From assembly GCA_024232355.1 (NCBI GenBank), contig JAAEPW010001083.1, positions 1 through 16,537 on the forward strand: DNA of 16,537 bases. Direction: 5' to 3'. Of this stretch, positions 1 to 7,606 are shown in pieces. Source of the stretch: Chloroflexota bacterium. GTDB taxonomy: Bacteria; Chloroflexota; Anaerolineae; B4-G1. A program made the translations under genes and the position numbers. Below the pieces are notes generated by a model. It saw nothing but the letters and a program-made list of their open reading frames with translations, ran no database searches and was not told the origin of the DNA. Within the stretch, counting starts at the first letter, position 1. Each line of letters opens with the position of its first letter.

Positions 1-162
1 GTGACTGCCAAGCAAGATGATTGGGTCAAGATCATTCATCGCCCTGATCGTTGTGATTTGAGTCTCTTCCAACTCGGATTGAGCTTGCTCGATCATTTCA
101 TTGATGAGCATATTCCTATTCCTGTTGCTTTTCAGATGCCTTTAGCAAAAAGTGTCCGGTAG
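1..162 (+). CDS. C-terminal end of a probable transposase (partial)
   Basis: An open frame enters from the left edge and stops at a TAG after 53 codons; the GTG at position 1 need not be the true start. The peptide contains IIHRPDRCDLSLFQLGLSLL and ends PLAKSVR. I recall this style of C-terminus from IS4-like transposases of Chloroflexota and cyanobacteria, but no catalytic residue (DDE) lies in the visible part. It is the only credible plus-strand gene and converges with the minus-strand HTH frame that ends just beyond it. The insertion sequence end should lie shortly after the stop, but I could not identify a terminal inverted repeat because the other end is outside the window. Whether the element is intact cannot be judged. 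Confidence 0.45.
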   Translation: MTAKQDDWVKIIHRPDRCDLSLFQLGLSLLDHFIDEHIPIPVAFQMPLAKSVR

Positions 163-168
163 TGAATC

Positions 169-309
169 TCACAGATCCTTCAGAGAGGCTTCCAACTTTC
201 TCTCACGATACTGCCCTGGATGTTCGATAGGTTCTAGTTGCCAGGCCATAGCCAATGCTCCATTTTTCTTAACCAGTACAATGTGTCCAGGTGGTGGCTG
301 AGGTCGTCG
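169..309 (-). pseudogene. In-frame continuation of the HTH gene after a TGA codon
   Basis: Directly after the TGA that ends the HTH ORF, the same frame stays open for 46 codons and then stops at a second TGA (169-171). The translation has convincing protein character, for example GHIVLVKKNGALAMAW and HPGQYRERKLEASLKDL. It may be the severed C-terminus of a longer HTH protein after a nonsense mutation. Alternatively it may be a separate short gene starting at the ATG at 249, which has GGAG eight bases upstream and would give 26 residues. I do not recognise the family. Suppression or recoding of the TGA is possible but nothing in the sequence supports it. Confidence 0.35.
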
Positions 310-576
310 TCACTCACTGCCACCGATTTTCTGCCGTTTGCTTTCAATCCACTGAGGATTGCGCCGGGGATCGTGTCTTTGGTCGCCCAGGGCATCCATC
401 TCCGCCTTGTATTGCAGTAGATCAGCCTTGTTTATTAACCAAGATTTTCCTATTTTTCGTGCCTCGATTCTACCCTGTTTAGCAATCCAGCGAATGGCTT
501 GTAATGAGTAGCCTGTTAACTCTGAAGCGACTTTTGTATCCACCCATCCTTCAATCACGTCATTACTGCCCGACAT
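310..576 (-). CDS. Small excisionase/MerR-type helix-turn-helix protein
   Basis: This 88-residue protein reads like the HTH_17/excisionase class of small DNA-binding proteins. A helix-turn-helix lies at about residues 10-55, with TKVASELTGYSLQAIRWIAK followed by the wing-like IGKSWLINKADLL. The tail is basic and polar. The ATG at 576 is supported by an AAGGAGAGGGG ribosome site (about positions 581-591). Proteins of this type usually serve as excisionases or small repressors of mobile elements, or as DNA-binding partners in toxin-antitoxin-like pairs; which applies here is not visible. It lies between a transposase remnant and the topoisomerase A gene and has its own upstream region. The frame continues after its TGA stop for another 46 sense codons of protein-like sequence (see the next entry), so the annotated product may be truncated. 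Confidence 0.72.
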   Translation of the reverse strand: MSGSNDVIEGWVDTKVASELTGYSLQAIRWIAKQGRIEARKIGKSWLINKADLLQYKAEMDALGDQRHDPRRNPQWIESKRQKIGGSE

Positions 577-597
577 TTGTCCCCTCTCCTTGATGTT

Positions 598-607
598 GTA
601 TAATATA
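598..607 (-). promoter_or_regulatory. Possible -10 element for the HTH gene
   Basis: On the minus strand TATATTATAC lies about 24-31 bases before the HTH start codon and just upstream of its strong ribosome site. This fits a -10 box, but no recognisable -35 hexamer stands 16-18 bases further upstream. The element is nearly palindromic, so it also reads as TATAAT on the plus strand. Confidence 0.2.
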
Positions 608-618
608 GGGAAGGTGGA

Positions 619-689
619 GCCCGTCCCGCCTGATCAGGGATTAGGGCGGGCTACCATTCTATTGGGCGGTCAGGCACAAACCTGACCGC
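619..689. terminator. Tandem GC-rich hairpins between topoisomerase A gene and HTH gene
   Basis: Two inverted repeats lie side by side. The first pairs GCCCGTCCC (619-627) with GGGCGGGC (644-651), with one bulge. The second is a perfect 9-bp stem, GCGGTCAGG (666-674) with CCTGACCGC (681-689) around a six-base loop. On the plus strand the second stem is followed by a loose T-rich run (ATTTGTACTATTTTT); on the minus strand there is no U tract. They may stop or attenuate transcription between the gene ending at 840 and the HTH gene, or be a mobile-element scar. Confidence 0.4.
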
Positions 690-839
690 TTAATTTGTAC
701 TATTTTTACCTTGTGGGGCCAGACTGGTCAACTGATTCGGGAAGAGTGTCGTTCGATCTGTTGAAGTCTTATTGTTCACGCTAAAAGTATATCACGAAAG
801 ACAACTCGTGTCAAACCCCAATCCGATAACCCCCTCCAA

Positions 840-3314
840 TCAAGACAAAGCCACCAGACGCTCAATCATACCTCCACGAGCGTCGATCAATCGTTGGCCC
901 AATACGTCCCGTGCGCCGGCCGGAATCTCTTTCAAATTCAGTCGTTGCCGGCGTCCATCCTCCAAGTAGACGTCGATTGTGCCACCCTTCCCCACTGCAA
1001 CTCCTCCCACATCGCCACCCGATTTCGTCGAGCGCAAGCAGCGGACGCCCGTCGCTCCCCGTCCCTGCACCGAAAACTCTGCCAGCCGGGTTCGGTGAGC
1101 GTAGCCTTTGGTCGAAAAGACCACGACCTGCCAAGCGTCTTGCTTCTCCGCATCCGACACCACCATTCCGCCCAACAGCCGGTCGCCCTTTCTGAGCTTG
1201 ATACCGGCGACGCCGGAAGCGGTGTGGGTCTGCTGCGGGTTGACGGCATCCCCGTCCAGTCTCAATAATTGTCCTTGGAGGGTATAGAACAACACGTGCG
1301 CCCCCTCCCCGGCCACATCGCCGAACAACAATTCGTCCCCGTCGGCTAATCCCATCACCACACCCCAGTCGCGGTCTGGTATCGAGAGATCATTCACGTG
1401 GGTACGTTTGACCTTTCCGCCCCGGGATCCCATCACCAGGTAGGCGTCGGGCCGCAACACTGCCAGGCTGACGACGCGCTCCAACCCCAATTCCTTGGGC
1501 CCGCCTTCAGCCGGGATAAATCCCACTGTGCCCCGCCAGCCGCGCCCCCGGTTGGTGAACATGATCACCTCGTCGTTTGGTTCGGCCGTCATATGTGCCA
1601 GATGTACGTCGCGCACGGGCCTCTTGGTCAGGCTCCGGCTGGCCCGGTAGGAAAAGTTAGCCGCATCGGTGCGCTGCACCCCGTCGGGGGTGAGCGCCAA
1701 TAGTTGGGTCGCCTCGGGCATCACCAAGTCGGCTTCGGTCGTGACCACGCCGGCGACGGCACCCTCTTGTTCCATAATGACCGTGCGGCGTGGAATGGCA
1801 AACTTTTCCTTGATCCCCGTCGTTTCCTCGATAACAACGGCCAGCCGCTTGGCCTCGGAACGCAGCAACCCTTCCAGGTACTTGATGCGGGTTTTGAGTT
1901 CCTTGCGTTCATCATCCAGCTTTTTGCGCTCCAGGGCGGCCAGCCGGCGCAACTGCATGTCGAGAATGGCGGTGGCCTGGAGCTCGGAGAAAGCGAACTT
2001 TTTCATCAGGTTGGTCCGGGCCGTATCGGCCGTGCGGGAACGCCGGATGGTGTCGATCACCTGGTCCAGGATGTCCAGCGCCTTGAGCAAGCCCTCTACG
2101 ATGTGCAACCGGGCCAGCCGCCGTTCCAATTCAAACCGGCTGCGGCGCTCGATCACCTCAAGTCGGTGTTTTACAAAGTGGGTCAGCAGTTCCAACAATG
2201 ACAGGTACTTGGGCCGAGTCCCTCCGTTGTCGAAGGTGGGAACCAGTGCCAGGTTGATCACCCCAAACGTTTCCCGCAGTTGGCTGTACTTGAGCACCTG
2301 TTTCAGAACATCTCCAGGGGTGGACTGACGGGAGACCTCTACCACCACCCGCATCCCGGTGTGGTCCGACTCGTCGCGCAGGTCGGTCACGCCCGTGATG
2401 CGCCCGTCGCGTACCTCTTTGGCGATCTTTTCGATGACCGTCGTCTTGAGCACCCCGTAGGGCAGTTCGGTGACGACGACGTTCGCCTTGCCCCCGCCAA
2501 TGTCCTCGACGGTGACGCGGGATTGCATCACTATGCGCCCACGTCCGGTCTCGTAGGCCTGGCGGATGATGTCTACCGGCCCGTCGCCCTCGTCGCGGTG
2601 GCGGTAGATGATGCCGCCGGTGGGAAAATCCGGTCCCGGAATAAAGGCCATCAGGTCGTCCACTGTTATCTTGGCGCGTTTTTTCCAATTCTGCGCCATG
2701 TGGATCAGTGCGTTGCAGACCTCATCCAGGTTGTGGGGCGGCATACGGGTGGCCATTCCCACGGCAATGCCGTCCACGCCGTTGATCAGCAGGTTGGGCA
2801 GGACTGAGGGTAGGACGATGGGCTCCTGGAGAGAGCCGTCGAAATTGTCCGCCCACCCCACCGTGTCCATCTTTAGGTCTTGGAGCATCGTCTCGGCGGC
2901 CGGTGTCAGCCGGGCCTCGGTGTATCGCATGGCGGCCGGGCTGTCGCCGTCGATAGAGCCAAAGTTCCCCTGTCCGTCCACTAACGGCACTTCCATCACC
3001 CAAGGTTGGGCCTGGCGCACCATGGCCAGGTAGACGGAGCTGTCGCCGTGCGGGTGGTACTTGCCCAGAACCTCGCCGACGATGCGGGCCGACTTTTTGT
3101 GTGGACGGTTGTGAACCAGCCCCAGGCCGTGCATGCCGTACATGATGCGCCGCTGCACGGGTTTAAGGCCATCGCGTACGTCGGGCAGCGCTCGGTCGGT
3201 GATCGTCTCACGGGCGTAGCCGATGTACGCCTCGGTCATGTCGTCGGCCAGCTCGACGGTCTTGATGACGTCGCGCGGTTTGGGTTTTGTAATTTGAGAT
3301 TTTGATTTAGCCAT
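840..3314 (-). CDS. gyrA: Type IIA DNA topoisomerase subunit A (GyrA/ParC family)
   Basis: This 824-residue DNA-cleavage subunit pairs with the B subunit encoded upstream (4132-6165) to pass one DNA duplex through another. The N-terminal breakage-reunion domain shows [20 protein letters not shown] (41-60), [11 protein letters not shown] (85-95) and the catalytic tyrosine Y131 in [10 protein letters not shown]. It is followed by the tower and coiled-coil regions. From about 520 a beta-pinwheel C-terminal domain of repeated blades runs to the end. Two oddities: the residue matching E. coli GyrA Asp87 is Leu96, while Ser83 is kept as Ser92; and no GyrA box (Q-R/K-RGG-R/K-G) is present in the first blade (546-565), only QGRGATG late at 750-756. 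The missing box leaves it open whether the enzyme is gyrase or topoisomerase IV-like. The ATG at 3314 has only a weak AAGAAAG before it. Confidence 0.95.
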   Translation of the reverse strand: MAKSKSQITKPKPRDVIKTVELADDMTEAYIGYARETITDRALPDVRDGLKPVQRRIMYGMHGLGLVHNRPHKKSARIVGEVLGKYHPHGDSSVYLAMVRQAQPWVMEVPLVDGQGNFGSIDGDSPAAMRYTEARLTPAAETMLQDLKMDTVGWADNFDGSLQEPIVLPSVLPNLLINGVDGIAVGMATRMPPHNLDEVCNALIHMAQNWKKRAKITVDDLMAFIPGPDFPTGGIIYRHRDEGDGPVDIIRQAYETGRGRIVMQSRVTVEDIGGGKANVVVTELPYGVLKTTVIEKIAKEVRDGRITGVTDLRDESDHTGMRVVVEVSRQSTPGDVLKQVLKYSQLRETFGVINLALVPTFDNGGTRPKYLSLLELLTHFVKHRLEVIERRSRFELERRLARLHIVEGLLKALDILDQVIDTIRRSRTADTARTNLMKKFAFSELQATAILDMQLRRLAALERKKLDDERKELKTRIKYLEGLLRSEAKRLAVVIEETTGIKEKFAIPRRTVIMEQEGAVAGVVTTEADLVMPEATQLLALTPDGVQRTDAANFSYRASRSLTKRPVRDVHLAHMTAEPNDEVIMFTNRGRGWRGTVGFIPAEGGPKELGLERVVSLAVLRPDAYLVMGSRGGKVKRTHVNDLSIPDRDWGVVMGLADGDELLFGDVAGEGAHVLFYTLQGQLLRLDGDAVNPQQTHTASGVAGIKLRKGDRLLGGMVVSDAEKQDAWQVVVFSTKGYAHRTRLAEFSVQGRGATGVRCLRSTKSGGDVGGVAVGKGGTIDVYLEDGRRQRLNLKEIPAGARDVLGQRLIDARGGMIERLVALS

Positions 3315-3426
3315 CTTTCTTGGGCGGCGGAGCCCCCTACCTATGGCTATGGGAGGAATCCGCCTTTTTCCTTTCTGTTAAGAGTATATTGCTGCCTCAA
3401 TTAGAGCTTTTTTTCTAACAAATCGA

Positions 3427-3865
3427 CTACCTTTGGCACAGATAGGCCAGGTCAAGCCGCTGCTGGTCCGACACCTCGCTGCCCATAGGCCGCGCGCTCG
3501 GGGCTGCCGGTCGCGACAATCTGATATATGCGGCGCTCGAACTGGGCCTGATCGAAAGGCCGTCGTTTGCGGACGAAAACATCCGCTTTGAACATTGTCT
3601 CCAGGTGAATCACGTTAAAACTGCGACTGCGTTGGATGGCGTCCCGGATGGACTCGGCATCCACGTAGAACGCGTCAATCAGGGCCTGGGCTAGGGGATC
3701 AGCATGCTTGATGCGTAGATCGGCCACCATGTCGGTGTTTGCAGTGGCCCACGATCCACCGATCAGGTACGGTACCTCCAGTGCCTCCAACGCATCGATG
3801 ATCAATAACGTCACGGCTATGGGGGATGTTTCGTTATCCTTCCGACTGGATCGGTCAGACGGCAT
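3427..3865 (-). pseudogene. Decayed AbiEii-like nucleotidyltransferase gene
   Basis: The open part (3452-3865, 137 aa) starts like MNT/AbiEii-type nucleotidyltransferases: ALEALEVPYLIGGSWAT, then MVADLRIKHADP, then FNVIHLETMFKADVFVRKRR. Compared with the family as I know it, the segment between GGS and the D-x-D region is about ten residues too short, so the catalytic motif is damaged. The frame ends in an unrelated tail (GQRGVGPAAA). In the next frame the sequence GSEVSDQQ-RLDLAYLCQR follows at once, which is the usual C-terminal segment of the family. About 18 residues are missing before it and about 12 inside it. The gene has therefore lost at least three pieces and is probably non-functional. 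It overlaps the preceding small gene by 11 bases, the normal layout of this pair, and sits between the two topoisomerase genes. Confidence 0.75.
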
Positions 3866-4127
3866 CCGGAGCCTCCTGTCTTGGCAGTGGGCCGTACACT
3901 TGAGCTGCCAGGTCGGGGCCGAGCAGTAGATCGGCCAAGCGGCGGCGTAATTCCTGAGGGGTGGCGTTGGGATGGCGTTGACGCAGCCCGCTGAGGGCCA
4001 GCGTGCGCACAGTTTGGTTCAACTGCTCCACCATGTGCAGCTTGCGCCAAGGTGGAGCTTGACGCAACAGCTTGATCAGCATAGCTTCGGCCTCGGGGCG
4101 GGTGTCGGAAGATAGGGTATGCTCCAT
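3855..4127 (-). CDS. Small helical partner ORF of the AbiEii-like gene
   Basis: This encodes 90 residues. The ATG at 4127 is chosen over an upstream in-frame ATG at 4166 because it lies four bases after the TAG of the topoisomerase B gene and is preceded by GAGG; the longer form would overlap that gene. The predicted protein is helical and charged, with RPEAEAMLIKLLRQ, KLHMVEQLNQTVRTLALSGL and RHPNATPQELRRRLADLL, ending near VYGPLP. I know this pattern (LALxGLRxRHPxAxxxELRxRLAxLLLG) as a short hypothetical protein commonly encoded immediately before AbiEii-like nucleotidyltransferases in Chloroflexota and cyanobacteria; no biochemical role is known to me. It appears intact although its downstream partner is decayed. 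The close spacing suggests translational coupling to the topoisomerase B gene. Confidence 0.7.
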   Translation of the reverse strand: MEHTLSSDTRPEAEAMLIKLLRQAPPWRKLHMVEQLNQTVRTLALSGLRQRHPNATPQELRRRLADLLLGPDLAAQVYGPLPRQEAPDAV

Positions 4128-4131
4128 TATT

Positions 4132-6165
4132 CTAGTCCTCTGTGTCCGGATCGTAGCCATTCCCATCTACCATTTCTGTCCCGTCCCAGTGACGCATCAG
4201 GCGTTTGCGGCGGCGATCTGGGCTGCCGCCCATCCACAACGAGATGGCGGCGTTCGCCGCGTGAACCTCGTCCACCGTCACCCGAACAATGTGTTCGTTG
4301 ATCGAGGGGTCGTCCCCGTCACCTGGACGGAAGACCGTGTGACGTAACTGGCTCGGGTTCATCTCTCCCAGGCCCTTGTAGCGCTGCAAAGTCACGCCCC
4401 GCGCCTCACCCCACCCGTCCAGTATCCGGTCCCGCTCGGCATCCGAGTACGCGTAATGGCTCTTGCGGCCGTTGCGCAGCAGGTAGAGCGGTGCCCGTGC
4501 TACGTAAAGGCGGCCTGCGTCGACCATCGGGCGCATCAACCGCCAAAATAGAGTGTACAACAGTGTTTTGATGTGATCGCCGTCGACGTCTGCGTCACAA
4601 AGGACGACTACGCGCCCGTAACGCATCTGCTCCACGTTAAAGTCGGCGCCCACCCCGGCCCCGATAGCGGCCACGATCGATTTGACCTCCCGGTTGCCCA
4701 ACGCTTTGCTCAACCGTGCCCGCTCGACGTTGAGGATCTTGCCTCGCAGGGGTAGGATGGCGTGGTAGCGCCGGTCGCGTGCCTGTTTGCACGAACCCCC
4801 GGCGCTGTCTCCCTCGACGACGAACATCGAGGTCTGCTCCACCGGACTGCCCTTGGCCACGTCGGCCAGTTTCCCAGGCAGTTCATCCACCTCCAATACG
4901 GAGCGGCGCATCACCAGCGAGCGCGCCTTGGCCGCCGCGTGCCGGGCGCGAGATGCCGCCAGGCAGCGGTCGACGATCTTTTTTCCCAGAGGAATCCGTT
5001 TGCGGAAACGGGTCAGCAACCACTCGTAGACGATCGAGTGGACCTGGCCCTGCACCGGGTCGGAACCGAGCTGGGTCTTGGTCTGCGACGTGAACTGGGG
5101 ATCGCGCATACTGATGCTGATCACGACTGTCAGACCGGCGATCGTGTCCTTGCCGGTGATGTCGTCGCCCTTTTTGAGCAGTTTCTTCTCCCCGGCGAAC
5201 TGGTTGATCGCCTTGGTCAGCGCCGCGCGAAAGCCTGCGACGTGTTTGCCCCCGTCGGGCGTGGGGATGGTGTTGACGAAGGAAACGATTTCCTCGTCCT
5301 CGTCGCCGTGGTATTGCAGCACCACCGAGACCTGCGTGCCGTCCTGGGTGTCGCCCTGGATCTCGATGGGGGCGTGGATGCTCTTGCGGTCGCGGTTGAG
5401 GTACTCGACGTACTCGACCAACCCACCCCGGTAGCAGTATTCGCGCTCTTTGCGCTTTTTGCCCCGCTCGTCCGCGATGCGTACGCTCAGTCCTGGCACC
5501 AGGAAGGCCACCGTTTGCAGGCGGCGGGTGAGGGTAGCATAGTCGAACTCGACCACGTCCAGGTACTCGGGGTTGGGCAGGAAGGCAACCGTCGTGCCCG
5601 TGCCGATACTTTTGTCGCGGTGTTCTTTGATTGCTTTGGCCTCGCCCCGCACCCCGATCTGCCCCACGACCGTCTCGGTCCGGGGGTCTAGTATCTGTAC
5701 TGGCGTTACAGGCAATCCTTCCTCGTAGCGCTGGCGATAAAAGACGCCATCACGCTTGATGGTGACCACCAGCCATTTGGAGAGGGCGTTGGTCGCCTTG
5801 ATCCCCACGCCGTGCAGGCCGCCGGAGGTGGAATAGCTGCCTTCCTCGAACTTGCCGCCGGCGTGGAGTTCGGTGAACGCCAACTCCAGCGTCGGTTTGT
5901 TCTTCTCGGGATGCATGCCGACCGGGATGCCGCGGCCTTGGTCGGCGATAATGATGCTGCCGTCGGCGCGGATGACGACCTCGAAATGGTCGCATTGACC
6001 GGCCAGGGCCTCGTCCACGGCGTTATCCGTCACCTCGATAGCCAGGTGGTGGAGGGCCGATGCCCCCCGTCCGCCCACGTACATTCCGGGCCGGCGTTGG
6101 ATGTTCTCCGGATAGTCCAGGACTTGGATGTCCGCTTCAGTGTATTGAGTGTTTTTTCGTGTCAC
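4132..6165 (-). CDS. gyrB: Type IIA DNA topoisomerase subunit B (GyrB/ParE family)
   Basis: This 677-residue ATPase and TOPRIM subunit works with the A subunit encoded at 840-3314. The GHKL ATPase domain has EVTDNAVDEALAG (44-56, Glu44 and Asn48), DQGRGIPVG (75-83) and SGGLHGVGIKATNALS (114-129). The transducer domain carries the QTKTQLGS loop (361-368, Lys363). The TOPRIM domain has EGDSAGGS (451-458), PLRGKILNVERA (472-483) and the metal-binding DADVDGD (524-530). QRYKGLGEMNP (594-604) marks the conserved C-terminal region. The DVDG and PLRGKILN forms are GyrB-like, but the missing GyrA box in the partner means topoisomerase IV cannot be excluded. It begins with GTG, supported by AAGGA six bases upstream, and its start overlaps the preceding gene's stop by four bases (GTGA), so the two are probably translated together. 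Confidence 0.95.
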   Translation of the reverse strand: MTRKNTQYTEADIQVLDYPENIQRRPGMYVGGRGASALHHLAIEVTDNAVDEALAGQCDHFEVVIRADGSIIIADQGRGIPVGMHPEKNKPTLELAFTELHAGGKFEEGSYSTSGGLHGVGIKATNALSKWLVVTIKRDGVFYRQRYEEGLPVTPVQILDPRTETVVGQIGVRGEAKAIKEHRDKSIGTGTTVAFLPNPEYLDVVEFDYATLTRRLQTVAFLVPGLSVRIADERGKKRKEREYCYRGGLVEYVEYLNRDRKSIHAPIEIQGDTQDGTQVSVVLQYHGDEDEEIVSFVNTIPTPDGGKHVAGFRAALTKAINQFAGEKKLLKKGDDITGKDTIAGLTVVISISMRDPQFTSQTKTQLGSDPVQGQVHSIVYEWLLTRFRKRIPLGKKIVDRCLAASRARHAAAKARSLVMRRSVLEVDELPGKLADVAKGSPVEQTSMFVVEGDSAGGSCKQARDRRYHAILPLRGKILNVERARLSKALGNREVKSIVAAIGAGVGADFNVEQMRYGRVVVLCDADVDGDHIKTLLYTLFWRLMRPMVDAGRLYVARAPLYLLRNGRKSHYAYSDAERDRILDGWGEARGVTLQRYKGLGEMNPSQLRHTVFRPGDGDDPSINEHIVRVTVDEVHAANAAISLWMGGSPDRRRKRLMRHWDGTEMVDGNGYDPDTED

Positions 6166-6437
6166 ATTAGTTCCTTATTTTGTTTTGGATCGATTCTTTG
6201 TACAAATTCCATATAGTTCTTGAGAAAATTATAATATGTGGTTATGTTTGGGAGATTGTCCAAGGTCAATTTCAAGGCCGTGTCTGGATATTTTTCGTTG
6301 GCTCGACGGATCGCCTGGCTAATGAGCATACCTTCTTTCAACCACTTGACTACCTCGTTGTCGAATAGTTCTTTTTCTTGGGTCCGAGGGCCAATTAATT
6401 TTTGACTGTCCCGAAGATATCGGTCGAGAACGTTCAT
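6162..6437 (-). CDS. Hypothetical protein coupled to the topoisomerase B gene
   Basis: A 91-residue protein of unknown function. The ATG at 6437 is preferred over the ORF's upstream start because AGGGGAAG lies six bases before it. The sequence is charged and mostly helical, beginning MNVLDRYLRDSQKLIGPR, with a central VVKWLKEGMLISQAIRRANEK that could be a helix-turn-helix-like pair. It then runs through ITTYYNFLKNYMEFV. Its TGA overlaps the GTG start of the topoisomerase B gene by four bases, the arrangement expected for coupled translation. It may therefore be the last gene of the accessory operon driving, or co-expressed with, the topoisomerase. I see no transmembrane segment and no cysteines. 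Confidence 0.65.
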   Translation of the reverse strand: MNVLDRYLRDSQKLIGPRTQEKELFDNEVVKWLKEGMLISQAIRRANEKYPDTALKLTLDNLPNITTYYNFLKNYMEFVQRIDPKQNKELM

Positions 6438-6492
6438 GTTTGCTTCCCCTGTTCGTGGCTCTATCGGCTCGTACGATACTTTCCGCCAAACT

Positions 6493-6939
6493 CTACAAAT
6501 CAAGGCTTGAACACTTGATACAGAAATGGCCTTTGCCCGTCATCGTAAATGCATCTTGAGACAGAACGATGATCTCGTTACAATTGACACACCTCGTAGG
6601 TTCGTACTTGGGCAGGTCCACCAGCGTTTCAAAGTTGTATTCGTTTGTGACATAATATACGTACATTTCTGTTTCAAAGGATTCTTTGCACTCGGGACAG
6701 GTCTTCCAATCACCCGTGTGCCTTTCTGCCGAGTGATAGCCGCATAGCGTAAACCGGCTGTGATTCCGGTGGCAGCTGTTCCGGGCATAGGAGAATAGAA
6801 CGTATTGATCTTCGTCATCGCAGATCCATTGATCGCAACAATCTGTTTTGATCAACTTGGTCGTCTTGCCACACAAACCGCATTTGGGGCCTTTGGTGTT
6901 GCTAACGTGTCTCTTTTTTCGTCTTTTTCTCTCTTTCAT
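6493..6939 (-). CDS. Multi-CxxC zinc-ribbon protein, unknown function
   Basis: With the start at the ATG at 6939 the product is 148 residues; in-frame starts at 6969 and 7068 lack a ribosome site, and 7068 would overlap the next gene. A very basic N-terminus (KERKRRKKRH) is followed by cysteine/histidine clusters. These are C20-x2-C23, CC34-35 with C40, CHRNH (56-60), C66-x2-H69, C81-x2-C84, C117-x2-C120 and C140-x2-C143, enough for several zinc sites. Distinctive blocks are GPKCGLCGKT, DDEDQYVLFSYARNSCHRNH and YVTNEYNFETLVDLPKYEPT. I believe close relatives occur as uncharacterised proteins in many bacteria, but I cannot name a function. The zinc ribbons and basic tail would suit nucleic-acid binding. 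It lies 55 bases upstream of the next gene in the same direction. Confidence 0.7.
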   Translation of the reverse strand: MKERKRRKKRHVSNTKGPKCGLCGKTTKLIKTDCCDQWICDDEDQYVLFSYARNSCHRNHSRFTLCGYHSAERHTGDWKTCPECKESFETEMYVYYVTNEYNFETLVDLPKYEPTRCVNCNEIIVLSQDAFTMTGKGHFCIKCSSLDL

Positions 6940-7039
6940 CTTTTTCTCAACTATATCATTCGGTCTCATGCACAACGCGTTGTTGTTCTTTTGCCCATTT
7001 CCTTTTGTGGATATGGGTGGGTGGAACCCTGCTTGTCCT

Positions 7040-7315
7040 TTACCTGAACAGGCCCACGATAAATGCAACGATCGTGATGGCTACGCCCAGCAAAAATAGC
7101 GGCATTGGAGGTAGGCCCAATAGCATTACCCAAGCAGGGGTTTGCCCACTGGTATTCACGATCTCTATTCCTTTTACTCGCTTTTTACCGCTGCCCTTTT
7201 TTGGCACATTGCCGAATAATCCAGGGTTGTTTTTGCGGAGATAATGATTGTATATCACCACATGAATTATGTACCATATAATACTGGCTGCAATGAGTAC
7301 GAGCCCAAGTTTCAT
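7040..7315 (-). CDS. Small two-span membrane protein
   Basis: This 91-residue protein has a hydrophobic N-terminal segment, LGLVLIAASIIWYIIHVVIY (about 3-22). A polar basic linker follows (residues 23-58, with KKGSGKKRVKGIE), then a second span, MLLGLPPMPLFLLGVAITIV (about 64-83). The basic loop suggests both ends face outward and the loop lies in the cytoplasm. GGGGAG five bases before the ATG supports the start. No family is recognised. It is the first gene after the terminator-like structure at 7520-7584, so it may begin a transcription unit that includes the zinc-ribbon gene, the 91-aa gene and the topoisomerase B gene. Confidence 0.6.
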   Translation of the reverse strand: MKLGLVLIAASIIWYIIHVVIYNHYLRKNNPGLFGNVPKKGSGKKRVKGIEIVNTSGQTPAWVMLLGLPPMPLFLLGVAITIVAFIVGLFR

Positions 7316-7519
7316 ACAACTCCCCGTAAATCTAGTTCAATCATTTGGGTGTATTTCTGCTGCTACTGCAAGTTGCTCCGCTTATTCAGAGGGGCAACAG
7401 AACAGCCTTTAGAATTCTAGTCTCTTTCGAGCTAGTTTCGTGAAATCTGAAACGTCATCATCTTTACATCCCGATACGCTCCATCTTGGCCGTGTTCCTA
7501 CCAAGAAACAGTTTTTTGA

Positions 7520-7584
7520 AAAAGGTCCAAAACCCTGCCCCCGCTGGTTCTCGCAAAATGAAGAACGATGAAGGGGTTTTGGAC
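7520..7584 (-). terminator. Two-tier stem-loop with U-run, downstream of the 191-aa gene
   Basis: A perfect 11-bp inverted repeat (GTCCAAAACCC at 7525-7535, GGGTTTTGGAC at 7574-7584) encloses a second 5-bp stem (GTTCT at 7547-7551 with AGAAC at 7562-7566). On the minus strand the structure begins 22 bases after the stop of the gene at 7607 and is followed directly by CTTTTTC, as in an intrinsic terminator. The long internal loop is unusual. The rest of 7316-7606 shows no gene; an 8-bp stem (7372-7379 with 7391-7398) lies in the presumed leader of the two-span membrane protein. Confidence 0.55.
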
Positions 7585-7606
7585 GCTATCAAGTGACGAG
7601 ATGTGT

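Noticed and set aside
793..810. Hairpin CACGA...TCGTG shortly after the topoisomerase A stop
   Set aside because: Only five base pairs with an eight-base loop and a weak T-run; it could occur by chance.
1669..2328. A 219-codon plus-strand frame, with others at 1704-2201 and 2280-2807
   Set aside because: All are antisense shadows of the topoisomerase A gene, with low-complexity Ser/Arg-rich content and no motif.
3350..3420. Promoter for the topoisomerase A gene (TATACT on the minus strand)
   Set aside because: A TATACT hexamer is present but no -35 box stands at a usual distance, so I did not list it.
4762..5691. A 309-codon open frame on the plus strand
   Set aside because: It lies wholly opposite the topoisomerase B gene, whose motifs are certain; its residues reflect the antisense of a GC-rich coding sequence.
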